From: Chondrus crispus
Lineage: Eukaryota > Rhodophyta > Florideophyceae > Gigartinales > Gigartinaceae
NCBI RefSeq assembly: GCF_000350225.1
Contig: NW_005179249.1
Span: forward strand, 676,618-740,617
Reading direction: 5' to 3'
Length of the DNA stretch: 64,000 nt
Program-made: the position numbers and the translations under genes
Shown: positions 20,290-31,180 of the stretch, one piece after another
Layout: each line of letters opens with the position of its first letter
Numbering within the stretch: position 1 is the first letter of the stretch
The notes under the pieces: generated by a model
What the model was told of the DNA's origin: nothing
The model's database searches: none
What the model saw: the letters and a program-made list of their open reading frames with translations, nothing else

Positions 20290-21530
20290 TTACCGCACAG
20301 CATCTTCAACAGTGCTATCGCCCTCTTCGACGAGTTCGGCGCGCTCTTCTCTAGTCCATTCATCTTTGGTGCCGATGGAGACTTTTGAAGCACTGAAAAG
20401 GCGCTGTTGGCATATGACGGCAATGGCCATCATGACGGCACACAGGCAGAAGACTGTAGTATTCTCATAGTTTTTGTACAGAATGAGGCAGACTATGAGA
20501 TTCAAAGGAAGACGAAAGTAGTTCATAATGGCGGATCGGGTGACCTCAGGAACATACTTTGCTCGCATGGTACCCATAGCCGGAAAGTACAAACCGCAAA
20601 TGACCTCAAACGCAAGCAGAGCGCCGTACACCTCCCATACATTGGATGATATGGTGGTGACGACAAAGCAAACGACGCCTATGATGTACATATTGCGCAT
20701 GAATAGCTCAGCGGGTTGTGTCTTCATAAGAAAGACGAATAAAATGCTTCCAATTATGATGCAAACCATGAAGGAACTAAAGATCATGCCATGCGGAATC
20801 TCGCCAAGTGACATGGCATGCGACGCGGCCTGTAGCGCCGGGGTCTAACTGAAGACCATGAGACACATGGCAGACTCAAAGCAGGACTGAATGATGCCGA
20901 CAAGCAAGATCTTCTCATCGGCAATCATCATATGCCAGGCACTGCGCAAGCCGCCGGTGACGGTCTGCCTACTATCGCCAAAGTTCTCGGACCAGGACAA
21001 CATGAAAATGGGGCCCGTGGCGGCGAGGATGACAGCGGCCGTATCAAACGGGGCGACCTTTCCAAACTGGGCAGCGACCATGCCAGCAATCTGGCCTGCG
21101 ACAATGGCGACGACAGCATTCCCAAACTGGGCCTTTGAAAAAGTGTCGGCGATGAGGTTGGGATCAAAGCCGCGGTTGTTATGCTCCGACACAAGCCACG
21201 ACTCAAAGGCCGAGAAGAGGATGCTGGTAGCAATGCCCGCCAGCAGCCTGCCGACCATCAAGGTAGCAAAGTTCGGCGAGTGCTTGGTCATGCAGGACAG
21301 GGCGTACGTGATGACGAAGACCAGGACGTTAAACTTGTGGCCATACTTGTCGGCGATGGAGCCGATAAAAGTGCCGAAGATGGCGGACGAGCCAAAGCCG
21401 GCGATGAAGAGCTGGGCGATCTCCTTCCCGTAGCCGTACTCGGCGTACAGCGCGTAGACGTAGGGCCCCTGCAGCCAGTCGGCCGCGATGGCCAGCAGGT
21501 ATACGACCAGTTAGTTGTTCTGGAAGGCTG
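20290..21530 (-). pseudogene. MFSD5-like molybdate-anion transporter pseudogene
   Basis: MFSD5 proteins are major-facilitator membrane transporters linked to molybdate uptake. One minus-strand frame from about 21530 to 20290 carries the family landmarks: AADWLQGPYVYALY, IAGFGSSAIFGTFIGSIADK, LLFSAFESWL-like SILFSAFESWLVSEHNNRGF, KVAPFDTAA, SWSENFGD, TPALQAASHAMSLGEIPHGM, IFSSFMVCIIIGS and VICGLYFPAMGTMRAKYVPE. Only two codons break it: TAA at 21513-21511 (family Tyr position) and TAG at 20847-20845 (family Trp position). The N-terminal residues upstream of 21530 are in a different frame. The otherwise open 1.2 kb suggests young decay. It follows the CDC16 fragment on the same strand. Confidence 0.75.
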
Positions 21531-21849
21531 GTGGTACGGCAGGCGCTCGGCGCGCGGGCCCAGGAAGAGGGCGTAGCCGCGGATCACCTGGGCGTCGATG
21601 TCAAGCAGCGCATCCGCCAGGCCCAGGCGGCACAGGGCGTCGTGTCTTGGACGGTGTTTGGACGGCGGGTGACCACGCACGTGTGGGGGATCGTGGCCGG
21701 GTGGTGGCCGGTGGGGGATAGGGCGGCGGTGAGGTGACGGGGGCGGGGGGGTGTTGCATGGTGCGCGGGGGGAAAGGACGCTAGAGTAGAGCAGGCAGCA
21801 GACGACGAGGATGGAGAGCGTGCGGCGCACGATGGCGCGTCGCGGCTTA

Positions 21850-22087
21850 GTGAAACATCGAGGTCGAGGCCGCACGCATGTCCCACGGCGACGCACGCTG
21901 GTGCCAAGCCTGCGTCCAGCGTAGTAGCCTCGTGCAGAAACCGGCGCACGACCTCGGTCTTGCCGCACGCGAAGGAGTATTAGCTGACGGCCATCCAGCT
22001 GACGGCGCTCTTCGGATCACGGTCCACCAGCCAGTGGGCTTCTTGCAGACGAAGAATAACGGCACCCGACTTGCGAAATTCGACGAG
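21850..22087 (-). pseudogene. CDC16/APC6 TPR fragment
   Basis: CDC16 is a TPR scaffold subunit of the anaphase-promoting complex. A minus-strand frame reads VDRDPKSAVSWMAVS, then TAA (21982-21980), then YSFACGKTEVVRRFLHEATT and LDAGLAPACVAVGHACGLD. This matches the well-conserved CDC16 block of form P-x-x-A-x-S-W-x-A-V-G-x-Y-Y, G-K-x-E-x-A-R-R-x-x-x-K-A-T-x-L-D, A-W-x-A-x-G-H. Two conserved residues are substituted (Trp to Cys, Ala to Gly). Only about 75 residues are present, with no start or end, directly next to the transporter pseudogene. Confidence 0.6.
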
Positions 22088-22149
22088 CTATGAAGAGATG
22101 AGGGAAGGCCACTCCGGTGGCACTCAGCACAAGAAACGGCGGGGGGATG

Positions 22150-23175
22150 CTACTGCGGTGGCACTCCGCATGTGATACGACAGCACTGCACGGTTGACCC
22201 AGATTTCCGCCCTGCTGTACCTACTGTTACCAAAAACGATACAGGAACCAAGCTCCCAAACAACACGGTTACAGATAACATATACGGTAAATCCACGCCC
22301 GATGGATGAAAGGAAGACGGCAACCACACTGATTTCAGTCCTGCCATCCCCAGACCGGCATCAGCCTCTCTGAGCTGATAGGTCACTATAAAGGCAGGCC
22401 CGAACCTCAGAAGCGCTGCCATGGTAAACAGAACAAACGTCGCTGCTCTTTTTCGCAGCAAACCAGGAATGCAAAACGCAAAAGTAAAGAGAAAGCCTAG
22501 AGAACATAACTTGGGCGACATTGCTTCGAAGTCAGAAAGCGAAAACAAAGCAGACAATAATCGTATCAATCTCGCCTTCATCCCAGTCTCAGGCACCCCG
22601 TTAAACGAAAACGGGTGCGAAGCATGCCGCTGCGAAGCTGAATGAATGGTGAGCAGATGCGGTTGTCCATCGTCATACAGGGACGCATTCCACGGTACCC
22701 CATACGCAATCACGCAAACCTCAGGAGCACTCTTCTCAGACTGCTCCCCTGTTCGCTTCTCGCAGTTGGACGATAACCTCTTCACAACACCCAGTGGCAC
22801 TCCATCAACACGAGCCTCCAGCTTGGACCCCTCCATCACGCGTTGAGGCCCGACAAGCCGCACATGTGAAGACATCAACGCACCCCACCCTACGCCGACA
22901 CTCTGGGTCAAACGGGATGACACGGTCATTGCGTAGTCAGATATACCATGAAGGTCTTTCTCATCTGATGAGTCTTCATTGTCGTTCCCCATGTCAGACG
23001 CTCTGACGGCCTTACCATCGTCTATAAATAAGAGACGATTGGCACTAGGCATTGCTTTTAGCAAGTCCAGTTTTCGCCTCTTGCGTTTCCGCATCAGAAT
23101 CACCTCGGAAACCTCATAAATGCTGTCACCCGCCTCGTTAACATTTGACGAGTTAATTTTGTGATTGCAAGTCAT
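22150..23175 (-). pseudogene. TMEM62-like membrane protein C-terminal half, inside a CACTA-like end
   Basis: TMEM62 proteins combine a lumenal metallophosphoesterase domain with an Ig-like region and C-terminal membrane helices. This frame (ATG 23175, 341 residues) lacks the phosphoesterase part. It has a short acidic/basic N-terminus, then the Ig-like boxes VPWNASLYDDGQPHLLTIHS and HPFSFNG. Three hydrophobic segments follow at about residues 235-252, 258-280 and 300-325 (for example AATFVLFTMAALLRFGPAFI). The N-terminal codons lie in the AT-rich tract ending in the CACTGCGG terminus at 23471, so this looks like a host gene fragment caught beside or in a CACTA-like element. The family assignment is moderate. 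Confidence 0.4.
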
Positions 23176-23471
23176 TTCCTCGCTTTTAAACAATATTTGG
23201 AATGTTCATAAACAAAACTTCTGTTGTTTCAGAAAAAGTGACGATGTACCGTTCATAGACAACATTGAGAATGTTTCTTAGGTCTATATGTATTGCCGCC
23301 ACACATACAATAGTACTGTTATTAATGCAATCTAATTACCGTCCTTGGACAATAATAGTAATGTTTTCCATGTTAAAAACATTGCTTTTGGACAACGTTT
23401 CGTTATTTCTTTAAAACTATCGTCCAAAAACAATACTTTTTATTGTTTTTCACGGTTTTGCCTCCGCAGTG
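23176..23471 (-). repeat. AT-rich CACTA-like terminus, second copy
   Basis: Reverse-orientation counterpart of the terminus at 2616. The last 15 bases (23457-23471) are the exact reverse complement of 2616-2630, and the adjacent 280 bp are AT-rich with repeated ACAATA, AACATT and TTGTCC motifs. No partner end was found to the left. Confidence 0.55.
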
Positions 23472-24458
23472 TAGGATCCTCTACGGTTCCTATCTAGTTG
23501 GCTAAGTCTGGTACCTGCACCCTTCGTCGTCATCCTTTTTCTTGTTTTCCTTTACTTTTTTCCCTATTTTCTACGTTTCTACGCTACACTTCTCCTTCCT
23601 TCTTTCTTCTGCCTTCTTGTGTTGTTCTTCTTCGACGCCGTCGATAGCGGTCCGCGACGCGACCGCCACACCCACTCCTTCTAGTTACTCCATCCCGAGT
23701 ACCCCCTCACGCGCTGACCGCGACTCTACCCGCGATTCTCGCGTTACCTCTGAGCTACCACAGACAGGGGGCCCCGAACACCTTGGTGGTGACTGGACAT
23801 ACCGCTTTCCCTCATAGCGAGATTTACGCCCTCGTTGGCGAGTGTGTCCATTGCATTACAGATTGTTCGGCTTGTTTGTATTTCAGGTGCTGAATAAGTT
23901 CTGCCTCTGTCATATAAGGCACAAACCTACCCACATAAGAGCCATACTGGTGGCAGTCGCAGCTCGTGTTTCCTCCACTGGCTTCACGTGGCCTGATGGG
24001 GAGCATGTAGGGGCGGCACGGCAGGTAAAAATGCATGCACAGTCCTACGTTCCGACAAAATCTTTGACAAGCGTGCAATAGTCGTAGATGGTCCAAACCT
24101 CTAATACATCACAATTGTAATTTCTTAAAGCGGAGAAGCGTATGAATGGATATTTGGCGCAATGGAACCCCTGCCTATCTTGTATTACAGACGTGCTTTC
24201 ATTGTCCTCATTCCGTTCATGTGCATAGATTTTTCATACTTGAACTTAGCCAAGAACCTGTATTCCCTTGGCCACAGGCCCAGACTGGTGAATGATGACT
24301 GAATAATGCCCTCTCACAGAGCTCGGTACACCACACCCCCCAGCTTTCAATTAAAGGCCATCGCCTTCGTTTCCTCTATCTCAATAGAACAAAGTTCATC
24401 TCTCAAAGTTCGAATAGTAATCTTAAATATTTCGTTGATACATGCGTCGCACCGCTGT
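23472..24458. other. No gene recognised; possible retroelement leader
   Basis: A pyrimidine-rich stretch (23525-23640) leads into a Ser/Thr/Pro-rich frame at 23542-23817 that could be the start of a gag-like protein. No conserved motif supports it. 23824-24458 shows no coding signal. Confidence 0.35.
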
Positions 24459-24462
24459 ATAA

Positions 24463-25291
24463 CCTCGTGCCAGCTGCGTGAGGGAATTCCATCATGCTGG
24501 AATTTGGGTGAAAATTAAGTGAACTAGGTGAATCGCCGTCTGTGCGTGAAACTCACCGGCCACCTCACCGGCCTGACTCAAATCTTCACCAACTTCACCC
24601 AAATATTCACTGCTCTCACCCAAATCCTGACAAGCCTCACGCAAGCCCTCACTTTGAAACCGCTCAGGGACGCCTCAAAACCCCTCCCCTGTTCCCCGTC
24701 CGTCCCCAACCCCTCCCGTGTTCCCTGTCCGTCCCCAGCCCATCTCCTGTTCCCCCTCCGTCCCAGCCCTCCCCTGAGCCCATCCCGTATTCCCCGTCCG
24801 CCCCGGCCCTCCTCCTCTGACCCCATCCCGTGTTCCCATCCGTCACCCGCCCCTTCCCTGAACCCATCCCGTGTACCCCGTCCGTCCCTCGCCCCTCCCG
24901 TGTCCTCCGTCCGTCACCCGCCCCTCCCGTGTTCCCCGCATGTCACCCGCCCCTCCCCCGTCACCCTCCGCTCCCTGGATTCCCGCGAGCGAGTCTCCCA
25001 CACGCTTTCTGCGCCCTATCGGCGCCTGCAGAGCACAGAGCCCACACGTCTCACCGATTTGCCTGTGCCCTTACTTCGGAGCTCTGCCCCGCCTGTAGCT
25101 CCCACACTGCTCCTCTGCTGCGCTGTGACGCACGCCGGTCCAAGACAGAGACTTTTTCTCCATGTGTGGAGACCAACATTGTGATGACCAACATCGATAG
25201 TGCTGGTCCGGCTGTGTCTGTGTTTGAACCCTCTCCTGTCAAAGAGCAAGAAGCAGACGTGCGAAGGTCTGTTTTCAAAGAGTTGCAATGT
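24463..25291 (+). repeat. Left terminal inverted repeat of copy A (829 bp)
   Basis: Starts CCTCGTGCCAGCTGCGTGAG. It contains short TCACC-type motifs and then a C-rich degenerate minisatellite (about 24660-24990) built of CCCCTCCCGTGTTCCCCGTC-like blocks. The inner edge is at the GTTGCAATGT of the N-terminal ORF. It is nearly identical to the right repeat after inversion. Confidence 0.9.
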
Positions 25292-25855
25292 GATGGATTC
25301 GAGGCAGGGGCAGAGTTGGAAGCAAAAAATGTAACAGATAGAGCTGCAGGCATTCGCCGTAAGCTGGACCTCTCTTCTGAGGACGTATGCATACACCTAG
25401 ATCGAGACGAGCGTGCTACAGATGATGTCCTATCGTGGTCTGATTGTCCTTTTTCTGACGAAATGGAATCTCCTTTGTCATCAGTTTTTGAGGCAGATGA
25501 AGGGGGGAAGGATTACGGCCATTGCTCTCGAGAAAATGAACACAGCTCTGATGAATCACTTTCTCAAGCAGAAAGCGTCATTTTGGACCATGAAATAGAC
25601 CAACTTTACCGAGATGGAGTTCGTGAGCGGCCGAATGTTAGAGAATTAATTCCGTCAAACGAGAAAGTGGTGAGAAGACTCGCAACTGAAGACTTTTGGT
25701 CTGCCATTTTTTCTGAGCCGACGGAAAGTCTATGGGAAGCCACTGACATAGAAGGAATTGTGAGGGATGATTGGCAGGGCATACGCCAAGTACAATTGCT
25801 GCCGCGTCGGAGGGTGACCGCGATTTTTGAGGAAGCGCACCTGCACATTCTTTAG
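25184..25855 (+). CDS. Acidic N-terminal ORF of copy A
   Basis: Frame opened by ATG 25184, inside the left inverted repeat, and ending at 25855 (223 residues). It is rich in Asp, Glu and Ser, with patches such as DLSSEDVCIHLDRDERATDD, and later has LYRDGVRERPNVRELIPSNE. Copies B and C have similarly acidic leaders (for example YENPVNDDSLSSDDRPFSQE in C), so this is probably the N-terminus of the same long protein now separated by stops. Acidic leaders are common before transposase domains. No fold is recognised. Confidence 0.45.
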   Translation: MTNIDSAGPAVSVFEPSPVKEQEADVRRSVFKELQCDGFEAGAELEAKNVTDRAAGIRRKLDLSSEDVCIHLDRDERATDDVLSWSDCPFSDEMESPLSSVFEADEGGKDYGHCSRENEHSSDESLSQAESVILDHEIDQLYRDGVRERPNVRELIPSNEKVVRRLATEDFWSAIFSEPTESLWEATDIEGIVRDDWQGIRQVQLLPRRRVTAIFEEAHLHIL

Positions 25856-25884
25856 CACAGCGGCATGGTGGTTAGACTGGGTGG

Positions 25885-26091
25885 GAGTACGCCTCTGCTT
25901 TTGACGACGTACAAATCAAGCTGGACGACGCTGATCAAGTGTTAGGGGAGCGCTTTGTGCGGGAGGCGAATGGCGTCTTGGAAAACGCTGTACGAGAGAT
26001 TAAGGTCACCGCAAAGGAAGATCAGATCGTCACAGAGAGTTTGTTCTCGAGGTTGGGGATTTTGAACGTTTTTCTACGCCTTGCATTGTAA
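25885..26091 (+). pseudogene. Linker segment of the copy A protein
   Basis: A 68-residue frame not opened by ATG: EYASAFDDVQIKLDDADQVL ... REANGVLENAV ... ending at TAA 26089. It aligns by eye with WTYAPAFKPVTLTVDTVDLD ... RETNSILDNVF in copy C and WTYDNPFAEVSVQVDDVNDL in copy B. It therefore belongs between the acidic leader and the first DDE landmark. Confidence 0.55.
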
Positions 26092-26124
26092 GCTCAAAGC
26101 ACATATTCACAGGGTACTGAAGGC

Positions 26125-29100
26125 ATGGAAAATTCTCCCACAACTGTGAACGAGATAAGAAAAGTCATAATAACCCGCGTCCTGGCAGCATCATATGGAA
26201 GCAACGTGGCGACTATAACAGCCCCAGAGAATCAGGACTTCCATTTTCAAACAGAACTAAGCAGGCAACGGTACAATGACATCTGGTCGGCGTTAAGTGG
26301 GACAACGGAACGGAGGCAAAGAGTTCACCACTTGGGAGACGGATGGCAAAATAGGCCCGTGTTAGGAAACCAGCTCATTACAGAGATGGAAAATGAACTT
26401 GCAGCGATCAACAGCGCGATACTTTACATACCCGGTCAAACTATTCTGAGCTTAGACGACGATCATCAGCGGTTACGTTCACGAGCGCCTACTCAGTTTA
26501 CAAGCCTGGCCCAACTTAGCACTCTTCAGAAGGCCTTGGGGCCCGTCAATAACGCCCTGTGATCTGCATTGACCTCGGCATTTCTTGCCAGTCACTACTC
26601 AAGGCCGAGAGAAAAAATTATTCACGTATGGCAAAGACTTGTCCAACTGTTGCAAGGCGCCGCAACACCAGGCGCAATAGAGCCAATGAGCGACGCGTTC
26701 TTTGCTGCTGACAGAGGCTAAAATGCAGAGGCAACTGTAGATTTCTTGAATGACACTCTCGGTTCCACTGGAATTGGCAAGCAGAAGCGAAGTTTAGATT
26801 ATTCGTTGTCTTTGGTGACGGACCTATATCGAAAAGACACAAGGGTATGAGAATTAGTGAAAAAGGCTGCAGGGCGGTTTATAGCGCAATACGAAAGCAA
26901 TGTCGAGCATCAGGAAAAAGATTTAATCGATTGTGTACAGGGAAAGCTTTACAGGACGTGTGGCGGCAGTGTACCACAACAATACGAGTTTGTTTGGTGC
27001 ACAGTTGTTTACGTTAATCCCAAAAAGTGAGTATCGCTGGAAGACTCGCCGCAGCGATGGTGAGAGAACGGCTGAACACTTTCAGGAAATTTGCAGTGCT
27101 ACTGGAGTAGAGCAGAGCATTAACAGAACGCGGAGCTATAGCAGGAGTGCCCATTTTTCGGATATGTCTGTGGATCAATTGCGAGTCAGCTTTGCACTTT
27201 CAGGTGTGAAGCACCTGACCTTGCTTCAATCAGAAGACCCGGGGTGGTTCTTGGCGAGAGCTTTTATGTTCACATTAAAAACCACTCATGCGTTTTAACT
27301 GGTTTTGTGCAGCATTTGGCCAGCACACTTATGGTATCTCGGAGTTGATACGTGGGCAAATCGTCATTCGAGGCACAGAAGCACTACCACGAAACGCCGA
27401 AGAGGCGAAATCTACCATCAAATTCAAATGGGATGACGTGACAGCCGCTGGGATTCAAAAGCGAGTTGGTGCAGACGAGGGCACGACTACAGATGCCATC
27501 GAGGAGCTGCGGAAATGCAGTCCCGAATCTCTTAGCAACAGAAGAGTCACTGACAGACATCTGTCATCCCTTCTGTGCTCGCTAAGATACAGGGAACCTG
27601 CGTCTACACGCCGCCCGCAGCTTGTTTCGAAATTGTTGGAATTAAGACAGGGTCTCATCAGCGGTGCCATTCAAATTAATGTGACAGAGCAGACCAACCT
27701 TACCCATCAGGAGCGTAGAGCTGCAAGCTCGAGGAGATTTCGTCGTGCAATGTATACTGCGTCTCTAGGGTCATGGTTTATGAAGCCATCGGTAAGCACT
27801 CCGGGGATGAAAGAGGGCTCCGTGAACGAAACTAAAGTTCTAAAAGGTCTGCCATATTTCTTTGATCGTAATATGGCTGTGGGAATTTTTAGTGGTTTGA
27901 CGATGCGCTACTGTGTGAAATACATATGCTCTGTTGGCCTGATAGGCTCAAAGTCTTCAAGTATTATTGCCAGAAGTCCAGATGGCGTCGCAGAGATTCA
28001 GGACGATGTCAACGATATAAACGTTTGGTCAATTGAAGTTAAAACTATGGCGGCATTGGGAACTATTCAGAAAGCTGAGAAAACCCGAGAGAAATACGGT
28101 CCGATTCTACTCTTAAATTCTGTTGGTCGCTGTGATGAAACACTACGTGTGTTTCGTGATGTGGTTCCCACGACACAGCACAGATTGCAATGCCTACATC
28201 ATTGTGCTGTTCTCGGGAAACTGCGGATCTTACTAGTGATTGCCAAGAGCAGCGAACTGGGAGTTGGGAAAATAATTTACTCTGTCCTTCTCGAATTTCA
28301 TGAATCTCTCATCGTCAATTATAAGTTTTCTCTAGAATCCTTGCGCTTTTCCTGCTTTCAATGGGTCGAGAAGTCCGCAAGACTGATCCCAGGAGACTAC
28401 GACGAGCTACTCACAAATACACATGCGACGGACTTGTATTCCTTGGGATCTATTTATAGTTTAAGTTAAGCCTACAAGCATTTGGTCGGACAGCACGGGC
28501 CACTTCCACCAGCCAGAATGATAAGTCCATCAAATTTGGTGTTTTGGAATCATGTCAAGGGGGTGTAGACGAGTTTAGTCGGGCTTTAAAACATTTGGCA
28601 AACCACAACGCTTCCGAAAACCCAATTGTTAGCGTGTTGGGAAGGTCTCTCTGTGCTCAGGTGAACAACGCCGCGGTAGTATATCGCCTCTCTGTGGCAA
28701 AAGCGCAAGGTGCTCTTCCAGATTTTGAGACCTACAAGAAAGGTTATTTGCAAGGTTATAACGCTGTGCGACACAATGTGTCAAGATGCTCAACAATATC
28801 CAGTTTTGCTCGCCATCTTGCTAGGGATTGTATAGCTTCAGAGCGTCAAAGTCATGTAAGTAGAAATAGGAGCGTGCAGTTCAATTCTGTGTCTTTGTAC
28901 GTCAAGGATGCGGTATCCAAGTATACTCGACCAGCAGACGTTGCTCGAAGATTGACAGGATACAGTTCGCACCAGAGAGTGAAAGGAAAGGATAGCTACT
29001 GTTCTTTATGTTCATACAGCTATTCGTTAAAGCTGAACGGACGCACTCTCAGGAAGAAAGGGGGAGCACGAATGCGACAGTGGTGTGTGACATGCAGACA

Positions 29101-29239
29101 GGCAATTTGTAAACGCTGCTGAGAGAATTGGCATTCAGAAAAGATTCTAGTCAGAAAAATGATATCTTGCGATGATCGAGCAGCATTCGAGGAGAAGTTC
29201 AGGTCTAAAACCGACGCACGGGGCGCTCCAGTAGACTGA
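26125..29239 (+). pseudogene. Copy A transposase: DDE landmarks, PD-(D/E)XK signature, Cys-rich finger
   Basis: Blocks in order: ASYGSNVATITAPEN (26185-26230); first acidic landmark LSLDDDHQRL (26446-26475); second, FFAADRG, with Asp codon 26710-26712 and then a stop; RAFMFTLKT (about 27265); a SAP-like helix pair near 27545-27650; KEGSVNETKVLKGLPYFF (27810-27864); the nuclease signature SPDGVA...IEVKTM (27975-28049); third DDE-like landmark QGGVDEFSR (about 28555-28585); and CSLCSY...RQWCVTCRQAICKRC with a stop replacing the Trp before ENWH. The frame changes at least three times (near 26560, 27295 and 28555). Known families show DDE transposases with GGVD and a C-terminal Cys-rich finger (piggyBac). 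The SPD...ExK pattern with an upstream Glu is the YqaJ/lambda-exonuclease type. Their union here is my reading and needs an alignment. Confidence 0.6.
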
Positions 29240-29343
29240 CTTACCAATACGCAAGAGCGGGGTCCGAGATCCTCCCGAAGAAGCTCCCTTGCTGGCAGCA
29301 AGTGAACTAATGCGCAGGTAGTGACTTAAGGTAAAAATACATT

Positions 29344-30171
29344 ACATTGCAACTCTTTGAAAACAGACCTTCGCACGTCTGCTTCTTGCTCTTTGACAGG
29401 AGAGGGTTCAAACACAGACACAGCCGAACCAGCGCTATCGATGTTGGTCATCACAATGTTGGTCGCCACACAGGGAGAAAAAGTCTCTGTCTTGTACTGG
29501 CGTGCGTCACAGAGCAGCAGAGGAGCAGTGTGGGAGCTACAGGCGGGGCGGAGCTCCGAAGTAAGGGCACAGGCAAATCGGTGAGACGTGTGTGCTATGT
29601 GCTCTGCAGGCGCCGATAGGGCGCAGAAAGCGTGTTTGAGACTAGGTCGCGGGAATCCAGGGAGCGGAGGGTGACGGGGGAGGGGCGGGTGACATACGGG
29701 GAACACGGGAGGGGCGGGTGACGGACGGGGGACACGGGAGGGGCGAGGGACGGACAGGGTATACGGGATGGGTTCAGGGAAGGAGCGGGTGACGGATGGG
29801 AACACGGGATGGGGTCAGAGGAGGAGGGCTGGGCGGACGGGGAATACCGGATGGGCTCAGGGGAGGGCTGGGACGGAGGGGGAACAGGAGATGGGCTGGG
29901 GACGGACAGGGAACACGGGAGCAGTTGAGGACGGACGAGGAACAGGGGAGGGGTTTTGAGGCGTCCCTGAGCGGTGTCATGGTGAGGGCTTGCGTGAGGC
30001 TTGTCAGGATTTGGGTGAGGTCATTGAATATTTGGGTGAAGTTGGTGAAGATTTGAGTCATGCCGGTGAGGTGGCCGGTGACTTTCACGCACAGACGGCG
30101 ATTCACCGAGTTCACTTAATTTTCACCCAAATTCCAGCGTGATGGAATTCCCTCACGAAGCTGGCACGGGG
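29344..30171 (-). repeat. Right terminal inverted repeat of copy A (828 bp)
   Basis: Inverted match of 24463-25291, with the G-rich minisatellite at about 29650-29960. Scattered substitutions distinguish it from the left repeat; the first ten bases on the inverted strand are CCCCGTGCCA against CCTCGTGCCA. ATAA follows at 30172-30175. Confidence 0.9.
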
Positions 30172-30199
30172 ATAAGTTGGGACGTATTTGCAGGGCTTT

Positions 30200-31180
30200 A
30201 AACAACTTTTGTTCGTTTTGTCACACAGTTCTCATGCCAATCATACCCCTTTGGCGACAAGTCCATATTTTGTGAGAGCAAAACTTTACTGCCCAGACCG
30301 TTTACTATTCCGACACAGTGATTTCCATGCTGTAGTGCAAACGGGACCAATCGCTTCTGTTGATTCTTTATCGGTGCGACAGAACGGCGGGCGCCCTGGA
30401 AACCAGCCTGTAGTCGAAATGCAGTGTGAATTTCCATTGGAATCGCGATACACATCATCATTTAGTGGCTCCAACAAACTGGCAATCAAGTTGTTGCCCG
30501 CCGAAACAAAAAAGGGCGGAAACTATCATTCAGAGGCAGAGGCTATCACTCAAGCTGAAACATACTTCCCGGGCCCTGCAGCAGTCGCTGACACAAGGAA
30601 CTCTTCGTGGCGGGTAGACCGGTATTCGAAGAGTTTCGTTTTATGACCCATTTTCCATCGAATTTGTTTCATCCAAATTCCAACGTAAATCACCGCTTGC
30701 AACCATTCCGTAGTTATCCACATATATGCGTTTGAGGTCGTTAGCGTAGGTCTTTACATGCTCGCACTGCTCCTCATTGATCTTCTCATTTCCCCTACTC
30801 CGAAAAGTGCGTAACGTACTATCTCTATTTCGTGCTCGCAACGACCTTATTAATCCCCTGTCGGAACTCCATTTTAAACACTCTTATCCGTTCGTCCGCA
30901 GCAACTTGCCCATAATGCTCGTTGTCTCATGAACGGCCCTAGGAAAACATCTCAACGCAAACCTCACTCCCTTAGCCTTGATCAATTACTCCTCTTCCGT
31001 TGTCAAAGCCAGCTTCACACCGGTGAGATTACGGCTCGAATCAAGCAGCTTCTGGAGCAAACTCTTGTCTGGCTTTGACATTGCCTTTTCCAGGGGAAAG
31101 ATTGTGCCAATTGAAAGTTTGCAGACAGGCCATATCTCGCAGTCTTTCCCTTCTCGCAGCATTTCAGCCGCCAAATTGCG
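30200..31180 (-). pseudogene. CENP-B/pogo-type DDE transposase remnant
   Basis: Minus-strand pieces in several frames: an N-terminal DNA-binding part (AAEMLREGKDCEIWPVCKLS ... LTTEEE, about 31180-30990), then EHVKTYANDLKRIYVDNYGM and the first catalytic landmark LRWNLDET (30684-30667). After that comes FFVSAGNNLIASLLEPLNDD and TGWFPGRPPF, with TDKESTEAIGPV in the position of the ENGSMD-like block. The later DGHxSR-type landmark was not found. Stops and frameshifts are frequent. It differs from the intact-looking pogo-like element at 54987. Confidence 0.5.

Larger units (their letters stand above)
24463..30171 (+). mobile_element. Copy A: 5.7-kb DNA transposon with DDE + PD-(D/E)XK protein
   Basis: Bounded by inverted repeats 24463-25291 and 29344-30171, with the 4-bp direct repeat ATAA just outside (24459-24462 and 30172-30175). 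It carries an acidic N-terminal ORF starting inside the left repeat, a short linking ORF, and the long transposase remnant to 29239. A 4-bp, AT-only duplication resembles the TTAA of piggyBac elements. Copies B and C are diverged relatives on the other strand. Confidence 0.75.

Noticed and set aside
9430..22087. Reassigned stop codons
   Set aside because: TAA, TAG and TGA all interrupt conserved frames here, while NDC80 ends in TGA and the BTB gene in TAA. These are nonsense mutations in pseudogenes, not a changed code.
24528..25184. Pro/Ser-rich proteins in the copy A inverted repeats
   Set aside because: They are translations of a C/G-rich minisatellite; the same happens inverted at 29768-30115.
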